From CAZHOV01 sp964534315 (lineage in GTDB: Bacteria; Bacteroidota; Bacteroidia; Chitinophagales; Saprospiraceae), in the NCBI GenBank assembly GCA_964534315.1, contig CAZHOV010000102.1, forward strand, positions 1 to 21,167: 21,167 nt of DNA. Reading direction: 5' to 3'. Shown here one piece after another: positions 1-8,278 of the stretch. The notes under the pieces were generated by a model. That model was not told the DNA's origin, did no database searches, and saw only the letters and a list, made by a program, of their open reading frames with translations. Made by a program: the position numbers and the translations under genes. Within the stretch, counting starts at the first letter, position 1; each line of letters starts with the position of its first letter.

Positions 1-55
1 GCAATGTGCAATGTGCAATGTGCAATGTGCAATGTGCAATGTGCAATGTGCAATG
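1..55 (+). repeat. GCAATGT heptamer array (left edge)
   Basis: Seven perfect tandem copies of GCAATGT fill positions 1-49, followed by a partial copy GCAATG at 50-55. The left end is cut by the window. The same heptamer family occurs on the opposite strand at 266-307, directly behind the macroglobulin gene, so the two arrays face each other across a 210 bp spacer. Because arrays of this family in the window start at stop codons, I infer that a plus-strand gene may end just left of position 1. A 60-codon open frame running through the array is low-complexity and not treated as a gene. Confidence 0.95.
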
Positions 56-82
56 GTTGAAAATCTTCGATTTTCAACCATT
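52..82. repeat. Perfect 14-bp inverted repeat (hairpin)
   Basis: AATGGTTGAAAATC (52-65), a TTC loop, then its exact reverse complement (69-82). The left arm overlaps the last unit of the heptamer array. There is no immediate T-tract, so a classical intrinsic terminator is not clear. It could be a terminator for a gene to the left, or a palindromic REP-like unit; the sequence alone does not decide. Confidence 0.9.
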
Positions 83-265
83 AAATTCATTTTAATATCT
101 ACCTTTTTTGTAAAGCTTTGGAAGTCATCGGTCTTCGCGTATTCCAGTAGTGACGTAGTCACGAGGATTTCATTTGGTTTGCCCCACCATTGAAATGGTG
201 GGTTGATAATTGTGTTCTTGCCAGGTAGCTTTCATTTTGGGCCAAGCCCTAGCTGGTGATAGCCT
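56..265. other. Non-coding convergent intergenic spacer
   Basis: No credible gene is present. Besides the hairpins at 52-82 and 183-202, it holds a small dyad GTGAC-GTA-GTCAC (150-162) and GGGC-CAA-GCCC (239-249). The concentration of palindromes between two inverted heptamer arrays is more structured than ordinary spacer DNA and suggests a composite repeat element; that reading is inference. Confidence 0.6.
183..202. repeat. GC-rich hairpin CCCACCATT/AATGGTGGG
   Basis: CCCACCATT (183-191), a GA spacer, then AATGGTGGG (194-202), a perfect 9-bp inverted repeat; as folded RNA or DNA the likely form is a 7-bp stem with a TTGAAA loop. No T-tract follows on either strand. This form resembles REP-type palindromes mobilised by RAYT transposases, but no such transposase is in the window, so the class assignment is tentative. 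Confidence 0.85.
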
Positions 266-307
266 TCATTCTTAATTCTTCATTGCTCATTGCACATTGC
301 ACATTGC
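266..307 (-). repeat. Heptamer array starting in the stop codon of the macroglobulin gene
   Basis: Read on the minus strand from 307 downward there are six heptamers in strict 7-bp phase: GCAATGT, GCAATGT, GCAATGA, GCAATGA, AGAATTA, AGAATGA. The first G is the last base of the TAG stop codon (309-307) of the upstream macroglobulin gene. The array therefore abuts the coding sequence with no spacer. Unit sequence matches the array at 1-55, and the decay to an RGAATTA unit matches the array at 18409-18471. Confidence 0.93.
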
Positions 308-3300
308 TAATCCACCTCTACCCGCACTCCTTCCGAATGACTACTAAACTCTGGAGCATACATACTTTGAATAGTGGTAATCCCATTAGAAAAATCACCT
401 TTGTGGATAACCCGTAAAGGATATTCAAACACGTAGGTACCGCGCGGTAAGTAATCAAAAAAGAAATTGGTAGACGCATCTCTGGTGCTTTCGTAATAAC
501 CTAGACCACCTTGCCATTTGTATTGGCTGAAGACGTTCATGGGCTCAAATCCGGAGGCGCGCATATCTTTCATATGGACGTATTCCATAGGGCGATCTAC
601 TCTTAACTCGATGCGTACCTTAATTTTGTCTCCGGGCTCAAGACCGGCTTCTTCAATAGCTTGTAGTTCGGGGCCCGTATCTGTGTTGACCTCTTTAAAT
701 AATTGCTTTTTAAGGGTCAGTGGCGTTTCTTCGAAAGTTTTGATCTTATCGAGGTCTTCGAAATATTGCCAATAGACCGCTCCCCACGAAACGACCTTAT
801 TCGGATTAGTTACTTTGATCTTTGCCATCTCTTTACTCACTTCACTTCCATTCCAGTCGATCTTGAAATAGCCGGTTCCTGCTTCTTTATAGCGATTTTC
901 AGTGTCTATTTTCTGCTTGCCCAAGGTAATTTGCACCGGTTGATCCTCTAACAACCAATTATCCCCGTTCATCAATAATGCATAAGTAGCTGATGACGTT
1001 GCCTTGGTAGTTTTCCAGTGATTGGTCTGTTTATTTTTTAACAACCAGATCTTTAGTTCCTCAACAGTCGCAGCATCTTGTCCAACCTCGTCGAAGACTT
1101 CAATCATGAGGGCTTGGGTTTCAATTGGGTGCTGATACCAGAAATAACCACTCTGACTTTTCCAGTATCTGCCCAGCTCTTCATTGTTGATCGATCGCTC
1201 TTTTAGCGATTTAACAATATCTGTAGGCGTACCTTCCCGATTATAGCGTTTCAATGCCAAAGCCAGCATCCCTTGCATGTAGGTGTTTTTATTTAACCAG
1301 TGCTTTTCGGCTTGATCCAGATAGTACTCCAATACTTTTTGGTTTTCGCCACCCATTTGTTCTTGTTGGAAGAAAGAGCGGGCATAGAGATAGTGGATTT
1401 CCAAATATCCCAGATGATCATCCTCCCATTTAGTTTGGCCCTTCTTGACCCGGTACTCCAACTCCTTATATTCTTCGAGAATTTTGCGGTCGGTATAACT
1501 GATAGCCTTGTTAACCATTCGTTTAGCGCCTTGATCTTCTTCTAACTCTTTAGCTCCGAGGCGGTCGAGGTGGCCGAGGCCTTCAACGATATACTGGGTG
1601 ATATACCAGTTATCTCTGCCGCCCGGAAACCAGGCAAAACCACCACTTCCCAGTTGCCGCTCTTCCATTTTAGCCAGCGCTATTGCTTGTTCGTCAGCCA
1701 TTCGGTTGAGATCAAAGAGGAGGGCGATATTCTTTTTTTGCTGTTCCTCACTTTGGGATGCTAAAACCCAAGGGGTTTCTTCGAGGATGGCCGATTTAAG
1801 ATCTTGATTTTTAGCCAGGTTACTGACAAATGCGGAAGAAGGTTGATCTTCCGGTACATTTTTCCATTGATCAAACACTTGACGGATGCGCGGATGCGCA
1901 TTGGCAAAGGTAGAAGCCAGCGTATTGGCATAGAAGCGGTTGAAGATCTGTTCGGTACACTCATACGGGTACTCCATCAAATAAGGCAGTGCCTGCACAG
2001 CATACCAGGCCGGATTAGAAGTGAATTCCAGACTAAATTGATGATGGGTTAAGGTGTTCGAGTTAGAATTTTTGAGGCTTTCCAGCGTAAAGGTTTTAGT
2101 CTCATTGCCGCGCATGGGCAATGGCTTGGTCTCCGTCACCAACATGCGGTTGGAAAGGATGGGCAAAGCGCTTTCTTCCCCATCCGAAAAGTTACCAGCT
2201 TTAGCTACTACCCGATGCGTCAGGGCTGGTACTTTACCTACCGGCACTGTTAACTTCCAGGAAAGGGCAGCTGATTGTCCCGCAGGCGCGGTAAAGGCTA
2301 TTTCTGCCTTTTCCAGTCCCATCAATTGATCAACCGGTTTCATGGTAGTAGCGTCGAATAGTTCTAATTTGGCGGTTCCTTTCATATCCTCTTCAGTGAG
2401 ATTGCTCACTTTGGCCGTATACTCTATTTCATCCCCTTCGCGCATGAAGCGAGGCGGATTGGGCATAACCATCAGGTCTTTTTGGGTGACCACCTCATTT
2501 TCAGTAATACCGGTTTTGAGGTCTTTGGTATGAGCCAAGCCTAAAAACTTCCAGCGAGTGAGGGCTTCATTCATCGTAAATTTGATCAGGACATTTCCAT
2601 CTGCATCCGTTTTCAATTGCGGGAAGAAGAAAACCGTTTCGTCGAGATTCGTACGGACACTTACATCACCGAAATCTACTGGTTTTTCATCTACCGGTTC
2701 CTCCCCTCCTCCACCTTCCGATTCTTCCAAGTTCACTACAGCATCTGTTACTAAGCCGTTGGCAAATTGATCGTCTTCATTCCTACCCATTTCCGCCATA
2801 GCGGGAGCAGCTTCCTTTTTATTTCTTACATCGGCTCTGGGCCTTGCCGTATCTACTCCATAAGTATCATAGTCTTGATAGTAATAGGATCGACTCGACG
2901 GATAAAACCCAAAATAATTAAGGCTGCGATAGGCTTTACGGCCTGCCGGACTGAAGGTATTCCAGTCATACGCCATCAACTGGGCCTGGCTTCTGCCAAA
3001 TCCCTTCGGAGACAGGCGTTTTCTGCTATAGTTGACCGGAAAAAGATTGAGATACCATTTATTGGCAACAAAAGCATCCAGGGAAGCATCGTACATAGCA
3101 GCCACCATTTCTGCCGCCACCTTTTCTTTTTTAGGTCCCATAACTTTCAGGGTCCACTCCTCCTCTTGTCCCGGATATAGTTTGTCTCTGAACGTCGCAT
3201 ATTCGATCTCCAGTTCTTTATTCGTCCACGGCACAGAGATAGTCTGGGATTGATTGAAGGTCCGGTTATTTTTGACCATATTGAGGTGATAGAATACATT

Positions 3301-6300
3301 GCCGCGGTGTTTTTCCTCCACTGCGAATTGGAAGGCTTCCAATTGATTTAATTCCATCCATTTACGATCAATGACTTCCTCTTCGTGTTCCACTTCCAAT
3401 AAGAGCATCCCTTCTTTTTCAGCTGTTCCAAAATACCCCAATGCCGTTTCGCCCGGTTGCCATTGGGATTGTTCCTGTAAAGCGAAAAAAGGTTGATTGA
3501 CAGGCACTTTTTTACTTTTCAGATCATAGAGGGTAAAATAGGATTTATATTCGACGCTAGTGCCATAGTTATCTTTAGTTTGAAGGGTTAGCAGGTATTT
3601 TCCCGCTTTCCACGAGTTAGATTTAACTTCGAGCGTTTTCTTTTTCTCTGTATCGAAGTCGGATTCAAATACGGTTTTTTCCGGTTTCCAGGTTATCCAT
3701 TCATTTTCACGTTGGTAGGCAAAATGGGGAAATTCCTTTTGGTAGGTTTCTTTTGAAAGCACGTATTGGTCTGGCTCATCCCAATAGCGATCGTAAAAGA
3801 CACGATCCGGCATTTGGAGTTGCTCGATTTTTACGGTTCCTGCTGCCGGTTCGAATTGCCCGTTCAGATTTTTGGTCGAAATTTCCAGCTCGTTAAACTC
3901 GCCCTTATTTATCTGATCTTCCAGGGGAACAGAGACATTAAGAGCGACATAACCTACGGTAACCGAAGTAGTAGTGGCATGTGTTTCGCCCGTTATGTCC
4001 GTTACATCTGCATATATCTTATAGTAAAATTCGGGTTTCTTCTCCGCATCAATAGTTCTGTCGGGAATGGCAGTGAAAGTGATCTCAAATTCTCCTTGGC
4101 TATTGGTTGTTGTTTCCCCATAGGCAATTTCCATTTTTTCCTCTGTATAGGGAGGCCAAAACCAACGGGACCATCTCCAATATGGGAACCGCACTTCACG
4201 CACTACGCGGTACTGCACCTTTCCGCCATCGATAACATTACCGGCATACGCTTTCGCCAAACCGGTAACGGTCACTTCTTCATCCAATTTAAAACTACCT
4301 TCAATAGGCTTAAAAGAAGCTTCAAATTTAGGTCGTTTGTATTCTTCTACACGAAACGATTTAGAAGCATTTCCTACATCCGAATAGATTGACATTCTGC
4401 CTACCAATCCGCCTCTTGGAGCAATAAAGCTACCGTTGATCGTACCATATTCGTTGGTAACCAATTGTTTAGACTCCACTTCTTGGTGATTTACATCGTA
4501 GAGGGTTACTTTTACTCTTTTATTTGGTAGAATCGAAGGCATGCGTTCCTCGTCCAATTCAACCACAATTCCTTTGAAATAGATGGTTTGTCCTGGCCGG
4601 TAGATCGCTCGGTCAAGGAAAAAGTGAGTTTTCTGGACCGAATTTCTCTGTCGATTACGGTTGCTATAGCTATAATAAGTGTGATTTAGACGCAGAATAT
4701 CTTCGCCTCTGGAAAAGCGTGCCTGAACACTTCTGTCTGACTTTACTTGTGCATTGATATACCCCTCCTTATCCGACTCAAAGGTACCAACTTTTGACCA
4801 TTCGTTAAGTTTTAGAATAGAGTTATAGTTGCGTTTAAAAAACTCTGCTTTAGCACCTTCTATAGGTTCCCCGCTCCTCCGGTCCATGACAAAGAATTCA
4901 AGTGCTCCGTCGCTCGCGGTACGCGACCAGTATGCTAAGGTAGAAATATGTGTAAAAGCAAAACCGGTAGCATTATTTTGATCCGAAAACTGATCATTAT
5001 TAGAAATGAGGATTAAATAAAGACCAAATCCCAATTCATCAAATTTGATCTCCGTGCTATGCTTATGAAAGTCACCATCGTTAGGTAGATCAACGCTCCA
5101 TACTTTCTGGGGCTTGAGGGAATTAAAAAAGTCCATATAATCCCTTCGCCGCATTTTATCGATCTTATCCTGCGCTTTTTCATCGAGTTTGATGACTTTA
5201 AGGTAGACCTTTTTGATATTTTTATATTCCACGAATCCCAAAAACGGTTTACCGGGCACATTTACCTCTTCCACATTAAGAGACAATTCTTTGGATGCTA
5301 TTTTTGTGATAAGACTCTTACAGTTTTGCGCGCCATAAGAGTCAGGATAGGCTTTTATAGCTGCTGTACAGATTTCGTGAGCTTCTTTCAAATCCCATTT
5401 TCCGGTATCTTCCGGATTGGGTTGATACTTTTGTCCTTTTTGAAAATAGTAGAGCGCTTTGTAATAAGCTACTTCTGCTCGGGAAGGATGATCGGTATAC
5501 CGACGCTCTATTGCTTCCAGTGCATTTAAAAAACGTTGATCTTTTTCTTCGATAATACAGTTGTCGTGTACAAACTGCAATCGCTTCAGATCGGCATCAA
5601 TGAGGGCTGCCGGATCTTTATCGTCCTGATGAAAATTGATCAGGTCTTGCAGGATCAATAAGGTCTTAAAATGAGGCGCATCCTCTTGTTGGGATTCAAA
5701 CGTATGGGTAGCAAAATCTTTGGCAGGTGCCAGCGCTTTGGGATCGTCGATATAAAACTTGTAGGAAGGATCAGAGAGGTAAGACCGTTCGTCGCGCAGG
5801 TAGTCGATTGCTCTATGGGCCAGGAAGTCATAAAGCGTAGGTCTTAATCCTTCGACATTGTCCGGTTTGGTGGTTATGGCAGCAAACTCCTGAATATTAA
5901 TTTGCTTGGTACGTTCTTCCTCTAGGGAAGCCAGGTACAGGGCGCGGGCTTCTTTGACTAGCAGTTCAATCGTCCAGGTTTGAAGATCATCGGGTTTGAA
6001 ATCACCGAGCGAGGTTCTGTCGCGCAATTGCCAGAGATTACTCTGGAGGTATTGTGCATAGATACTGGCGACAACGGACTGCAACACCGGTTTTACAGGA
6101 AAAGCGGCGTTTTCGAGTTCTTGATTAAGAAAGCCGATCGACTTGGCCAACCCGTCTTCTTCCAGTTGAGTGTTATATTTACTCCAATACATTAGGCATT
6201 TGATAACCTGGGGAGCATTCTCATCTTTCTGGGCCTTGGCATATAGGGCTTCCACCTGCTCGAAGGCAGAGCGAGGCAGTCCTTTACGTTCGAGCGAGTC

Positions 6301-6438
6301 GATAGTTTTCCACTCTTTGGAGTAGTCATCGTTATTGAGAGCGATCATAGTTAAATTTGGGTTTCCGTTTTGAGAACTGCAGAATAAAATACTGAAGAGT
6401 AATAAAATTGGAAAGATTGAAAAAAACAATTTTTTCAT
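307..6438 (-). CDS. Alpha-2-macroglobulin family protein with CTEQ thioester
   Basis: A 2043-residue envelope protein of the bacterial alpha-2-macroglobulin family, which traps proteases in the periplasm after bait cleavage exposes a reactive thioester. The N-terminus (MKKLFF..., hydrophobic to about residue 19, Cys20) looks like a lipoprotein signal, although Phe19 before the Cys is unusual for a lipobox. Residues about 40-400 are helical and repeat-like. The typical MG2 motif YRPGQT lies near residues 613-618. An acidic, Gly-rich linker around residues 1190-1260 (GGGG at about 1242) may be the bait or a flexible segment. The thioester motif CTEQ is at residues 1494-1497 within PYECTEQ, followed by a helical TED-like domain and a C-terminal receptor-like domain. 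Start is the ATG at 6438. In many bacteria the partner is pbpC (PBP1C); none is in the window. A heptamer array begins in its stop codon. Confidence 0.93.
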   Translation of the reverse strand: MKKLFFSIFPILLLFSILFCSSQNGNPNLTMIALNNDDYSKEWKTIDSLERKGLPRSAFEQVEALYAKAQKDENAPQVIKCLMYWSKYNTQLEEDGLAKSIGFLNQELENAAFPVKPVLQSVVASIYAQYLQSNLWQLRDRTSLGDFKPDDLQTWTIELLVKEARALYLASLEEERTKQINIQEFAAITTKPDNVEGLRPTLYDFLAHRAIDYLRDERSYLSDPSYKFYIDDPKALAPAKDFATHTFESQQEDAPHFKTLLILQDLINFHQDDKDPAALIDADLKRLQFVHDNCIIEEKDQRFLNALEAIERRYTDHPSRAEVAYYKALYYFQKGQKYQPNPEDTGKWDLKEAHEICTAAIKAYPDSYGAQNCKSLITKIASKELSLNVEEVNVPGKPFLGFVEYKNIKKVYLKVIKLDEKAQDKIDKMRRRDYMDFFNSLKPQKVWSVDLPNDGDFHKHSTEIKFDELGFGLYLILISNNDQFSDQNNATGFAFTHISTLAYWSRTASDGALEFFVMDRRSGEPIEGAKAEFFKRNYNSILKLNEWSKVGTFESDKEGYINAQVKSDRSVQARFSRGEDILRLNHTYYSYSNRNRQRNSVQKTHFFLDRAIYRPGQTIYFKGIVVELDEERMPSILPNKRVKVTLYDVNHQEVESKQLVTNEYGTINGSFIAPRGGLVGRMSIYSDVGNASKSFRVEEYKRPKFEASFKPIEGSFKLDEEVTVTGLAKAYAGNVIDGGKVQYRVVREVRFPYWRWSRWFWPPYTEEKMEIAYGETTTNSQGEFEITFTAIPDRTIDAEKKPEFYYKIYADVTDITGETHATTTSVTVGYVALNVSVPLEDQINKGEFNELEISTKNLNGQFEPAAGTVKIEQLQMPDRVFYDRYWDEPDQYVLSKETYQKEFPHFAYQRENEWITWKPEKTVFESDFDTEKKKTLEVKSNSWKAGKYLLTLQTKDNYGTSVEYKSYFTLYDLKSKKVPVNQPFFALQEQSQWQPGETALGYFGTAEKEGMLLLEVEHEEEVIDRKWMELNQLEAFQFAVEEKHRGNVFYHLNMVKNNRTFNQSQTISVPWTNKELEIEYATFRDKLYPGQEEEWTLKVMGPKKEKVAAEMVAAMYDASLDAFVANKWYLNLFPVNYSRKRLSPKGFGRSQAQLMAYDWNTFSPAGRKAYRSLNYFGFYPSSRSYYYQDYDTYGVDTARPRADVRNKKEAAPAMAEMGRNEDDQFANGLVTDAVVNLEESEGGGGEEPVDEKPVDFGDVSVRTNLDETVFFFPQLKTDADGNVLIKFTMNEALTRWKFLGLAHTKDLKTGITENEVVTQKDLMVMPNPPRFMREGDEIEYTAKVSNLTEEDMKGTAKLELFDATTMKPVDQLMGLEKAEIAFTAPAGQSAALSWKLTVPVGKVPALTHRVVAKAGNFSDGEESALPILSNRMLVTETKPLPMRGNETKTFTLESLKNSNSNTLTHHQFSLEFTSNPAWYAVQALPYLMEYPYECTEQIFNRFYANTLASTFANAHPRIRQVFDQWKNVPEDQPSSAFVSNLAKNQDLKSAILEETPWVLASQSEEQQKKNIALLFDLNRMADEQAIALAKMEERQLGSGGFAWFPGGRDNWYITQYIVEGLGHLDRLGAKELEEDQGAKRMVNKAISYTDRKILEEYKELEYRVKKGQTKWEDDHLGYLEIHYLYARSFFQQEQMGGENQKVLEYYLDQAEKHWLNKNTYMQGMLALALKRYNREGTPTDIVKSLKERSINNEELGRYWKSQSGYFWYQHPIETQALMIEVFDEVGQDAATVEELKIWLLKNKQTNHWKTTKATSSATYALLMNGDNWLLEDQPVQITLGKQKIDTENRYKEAGTGYFKIDWNGSEVSKEMAKIKVTNPNKVVSWGAVYWQYFEDLDKIKTFEETPLTLKKQLFKEVNTDTGPELQAIEEAGLEPGDKIKVRIELRVDRPMEYVHMKDMRASGFEPMNVFSQYKWQGGLGYYESTRDASTNFFFDYLPRGTYVFEYPLRVIHKGDFSNGITTIQSMYAPEFSSHSEGVRVEVD

Positions 6439-6665
6439 GTGTTTAATTTATGTTCACGAATGTGTCCGGAGTCAATTGGGTTAAGGAATCGCTCCTTTTA
6501 TTTAGATGAAGGTACGGGATTATAAGCACAATATTGTCGTGCGATTAACATAATTTTAACGAATACCGATATGTTTTCGTATTATTGTAGGGTTGATTAA
6601 TAACTGCATCTCGAGCTGGATTTGTACAAATGATTCCGGTAGGGGTGTGTAGAAATCAGTAAGAA
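6439..6665. promoter_or_regulatory. Divergent intergenic region with ACAATATTGT palindrome
   Basis: This 227 bp spacer separates two divergently transcribed genes and must hold both promoters. A perfect 10-bp palindrome ACAATATTGT lies at 6528-6537, flanked by GCAC and CGTGC. TATGTTTT at 6570-6577 on the plus strand differs by one base from TAnnTTTG and could serve the radical SAM gene, but no convincing -33 element accompanies it. Nothing else coding is visible. Confidence 0.35.
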
Positions 6666-8219
6666 ATGCAAAAAACACCTTCCTCCCCGAAAGTTGGAAT
6701 CATTGATTTGGTTTCCAATCGCCCGAATAAATCACTTTGGGCAAAATACATGCACGCCAATTTAGCCAGCATTATGCCCCAAATCATTGGGGTTTGGTGT
6801 AAGGAAAAAGGGGCGGAAGTCCACTACACTTGTTATACAGGAGTAGAAGACCTTTCCAAAGAACTTCCCGAAAAAGTAGATTTTGTGTTTATTACTGCCT
6901 TTTCTGAAGCAGCTCAATTGGCTTATGCTATTAGTAACTATTTCCGGACGGAAAAGGGATGTGTTACGATATTAGGAGGTCCACATGCCAAATGTTATGA
7001 GGAGGATAGTATTAAATACTTTGATTACGTGCTGGGCTTTACTCACAAAGATATGGTTCACAGCATTTTGCAGGATGGTAAAAGCCAACGACCTGAAGGT
7101 ATTTATCTCAACGCTGACATTCAGCCTCCTGATTTGCCGGGTGTTAGAGAACGATGGCTATTCATTGAAAAGAACCTAAAGAAGACCCCTTTTTTAAAGA
7201 TGGTTCCTATGTTGGGAAGTATGGGATGTCCCTATACCTGTAGTTTTTGTATCGACGCAGAAGTGCCTTATCAGCCTTTGAATTATGATAATATAAAAGA
7301 GGATCTAAAATTTCTGCTAACAAAATTTAAGAAACCCCGAATTGGATGGCACGATCCAAATTTTGGGATCAAATTCAATGATTACCTAGGATTAATTGAG
7401 GAGGTCGTGCCAAAAGGAAAGGTTGATTTTTTTGCAGAAAGCAGTCTTTCCATCCTTACCGAAAAGAATCTGAAAAGGCTCCAACAAAACGGCTTTGTTG
7501 GCATGTTGCCCGGCATTGAATCCTGGTTTGACCTGGGGAATAAATCCAGAACCGGCCAGCGACAAGGAGAAGAAAAGCTAAAAAAGGTATCCGAGCATGT
7601 TAATATGATTCTTGAATACATTCCTTTTGTACAGGCCAACTTTGTCCTTGGACTTGATAATGATACAGGTTCAGCACCTTTTGAAATATCAAAAAAATTT
7701 GTAGATATCGTACCCGGCGTATTTCCAGCCTATACCCTTCTGACCTCCTTCGGAAGTGCTGCTCCTGCCAATTTGGGATATTTAGAAAAAGACCGGGTCC
7801 TTCCCTTCCCCTTTCATTTCCTCAATAATCAGCGGGTAATGAACGTCAAACCCCTGAATTATTCATGGCCTGAATTTTATGGCTATGTAATTGATCTGTT
7901 GAAACATTCGTATTCCAGAAAAGCAATTCTCAGGAGGATTAGAAGCAATAAAAACTTCAATGCTAAAATTGCCAATTTTGGAAGGGCTATTTCTTCTTCG
8001 GGACCGCGAGTAAGAATTAAATATTATCAAGAAATTAAGCGCATGCTAGAAGAGGATAAGCAATTTAGAGCTTATTTCGAAGGGGAATCTGAAGTGCTTC
8101 CTGCTTTTTTCTCCAACGAGTTGAAAAGAGAACTAGGTCCTTTTTTGAAGTGGCTACCTGAAGGAGCCATGTACCACAATCATCGAGCTTATCTGGAAAG
8201 AGAAAGGCAGAAGGCGTAG
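6666..8219 (+). CDS. B12-binding-domain radical SAM protein, unknown substrate
   Basis: A 517-residue radical SAM enzyme. The N-terminal ~180 residues have the shape of a cobalamin-binding Rossmann domain: a VDFVFITAFSEAAQLAYAI segment, then TILGGPHAKCYEED and a DYVLGF strand. The DxHxxG motif of AdoCbl mutases is absent, as is common in this radical SAM class. The 4Fe-4S site CPYTCSFC places Cys at residues 188, 192 and 195. The middle (FGIKFNDY, GMLPGIESW, QANFVLGLDND) fits the partial TIM barrel, and a basic helical tail of about 100 residues follows. The ATG at 6666 is the natural start. The gene stands alone, divergent from the macroglobulin gene and convergent with the RND gene (59 bp gap), so context gives no substrate. 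Family members include methyltransferases and ring-forming enzymes. Confidence 0.85.
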   Translation: MQKTPSSPKVGIIDLVSNRPNKSLWAKYMHANLASIMPQIIGVWCKEKGAEVHYTCYTGVEDLSKELPEKVDFVFITAFSEAAQLAYAISNYFRTEKGCVTILGGPHAKCYEEDSIKYFDYVLGFTHKDMVHSILQDGKSQRPEGIYLNADIQPPDLPGVRERWLFIEKNLKKTPFLKMVPMLGSMGCPYTCSFCIDAEVPYQPLNYDNIKEDLKFLLTKFKKPRIGWHDPNFGIKFNDYLGLIEEVVPKGKVDFFAESSLSILTEKNLKRLQQNGFVGMLPGIESWFDLGNKSRTGQRQGEEKLKKVSEHVNMILEYIPFVQANFVLGLDNDTGSAPFEISKKFVDIVPGVFPAYTLLTSFGSAAPANLGYLEKDRVLPFPFHFLNNQRVMNVKPLNYSWPEFYGYVIDLLKHSYSRKAILRRIRSNKNFNAKIANFGRAISSSGPRVRIKYYQEIKRMLEEDKQFRAYFEGESEVLPAFFSNELKRELGPFLKWLPEGAMYHNHRAYLERERQKA

Positions 8220-8278
8220 TGGCGTATATAGGTTGCAAAATAATTAAAATCATTCGTCACGACGTCACCACCTGTTCG

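Noticed and set aside
11..193. Open frame of 60 codons on the plus strand
   Set aside because: Its N-terminal part is a translation of the GCAATGT repeat (CNVQCAM repeated) and the rest runs through palindromes; no family resemblance.
3766..4392. 208-codon open frame antisense to the macroglobulin gene
   Set aside because: It lies wholly inside a well-supported coding region on the other strand and its translation resembles no protein family.
6666..8219. Radical SAM gene as part of the pterin-like locus
   Set aside because: It is separated by the efflux operon and the sulfatase-like gene, about 7.5 kb away; no positional link.
8220..8278. Bidirectional terminator between the convergent radical SAM and RND genes
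   Set aside because: Only a short CGTCAC direct repeat is visible; there is no stem with a T-tract.
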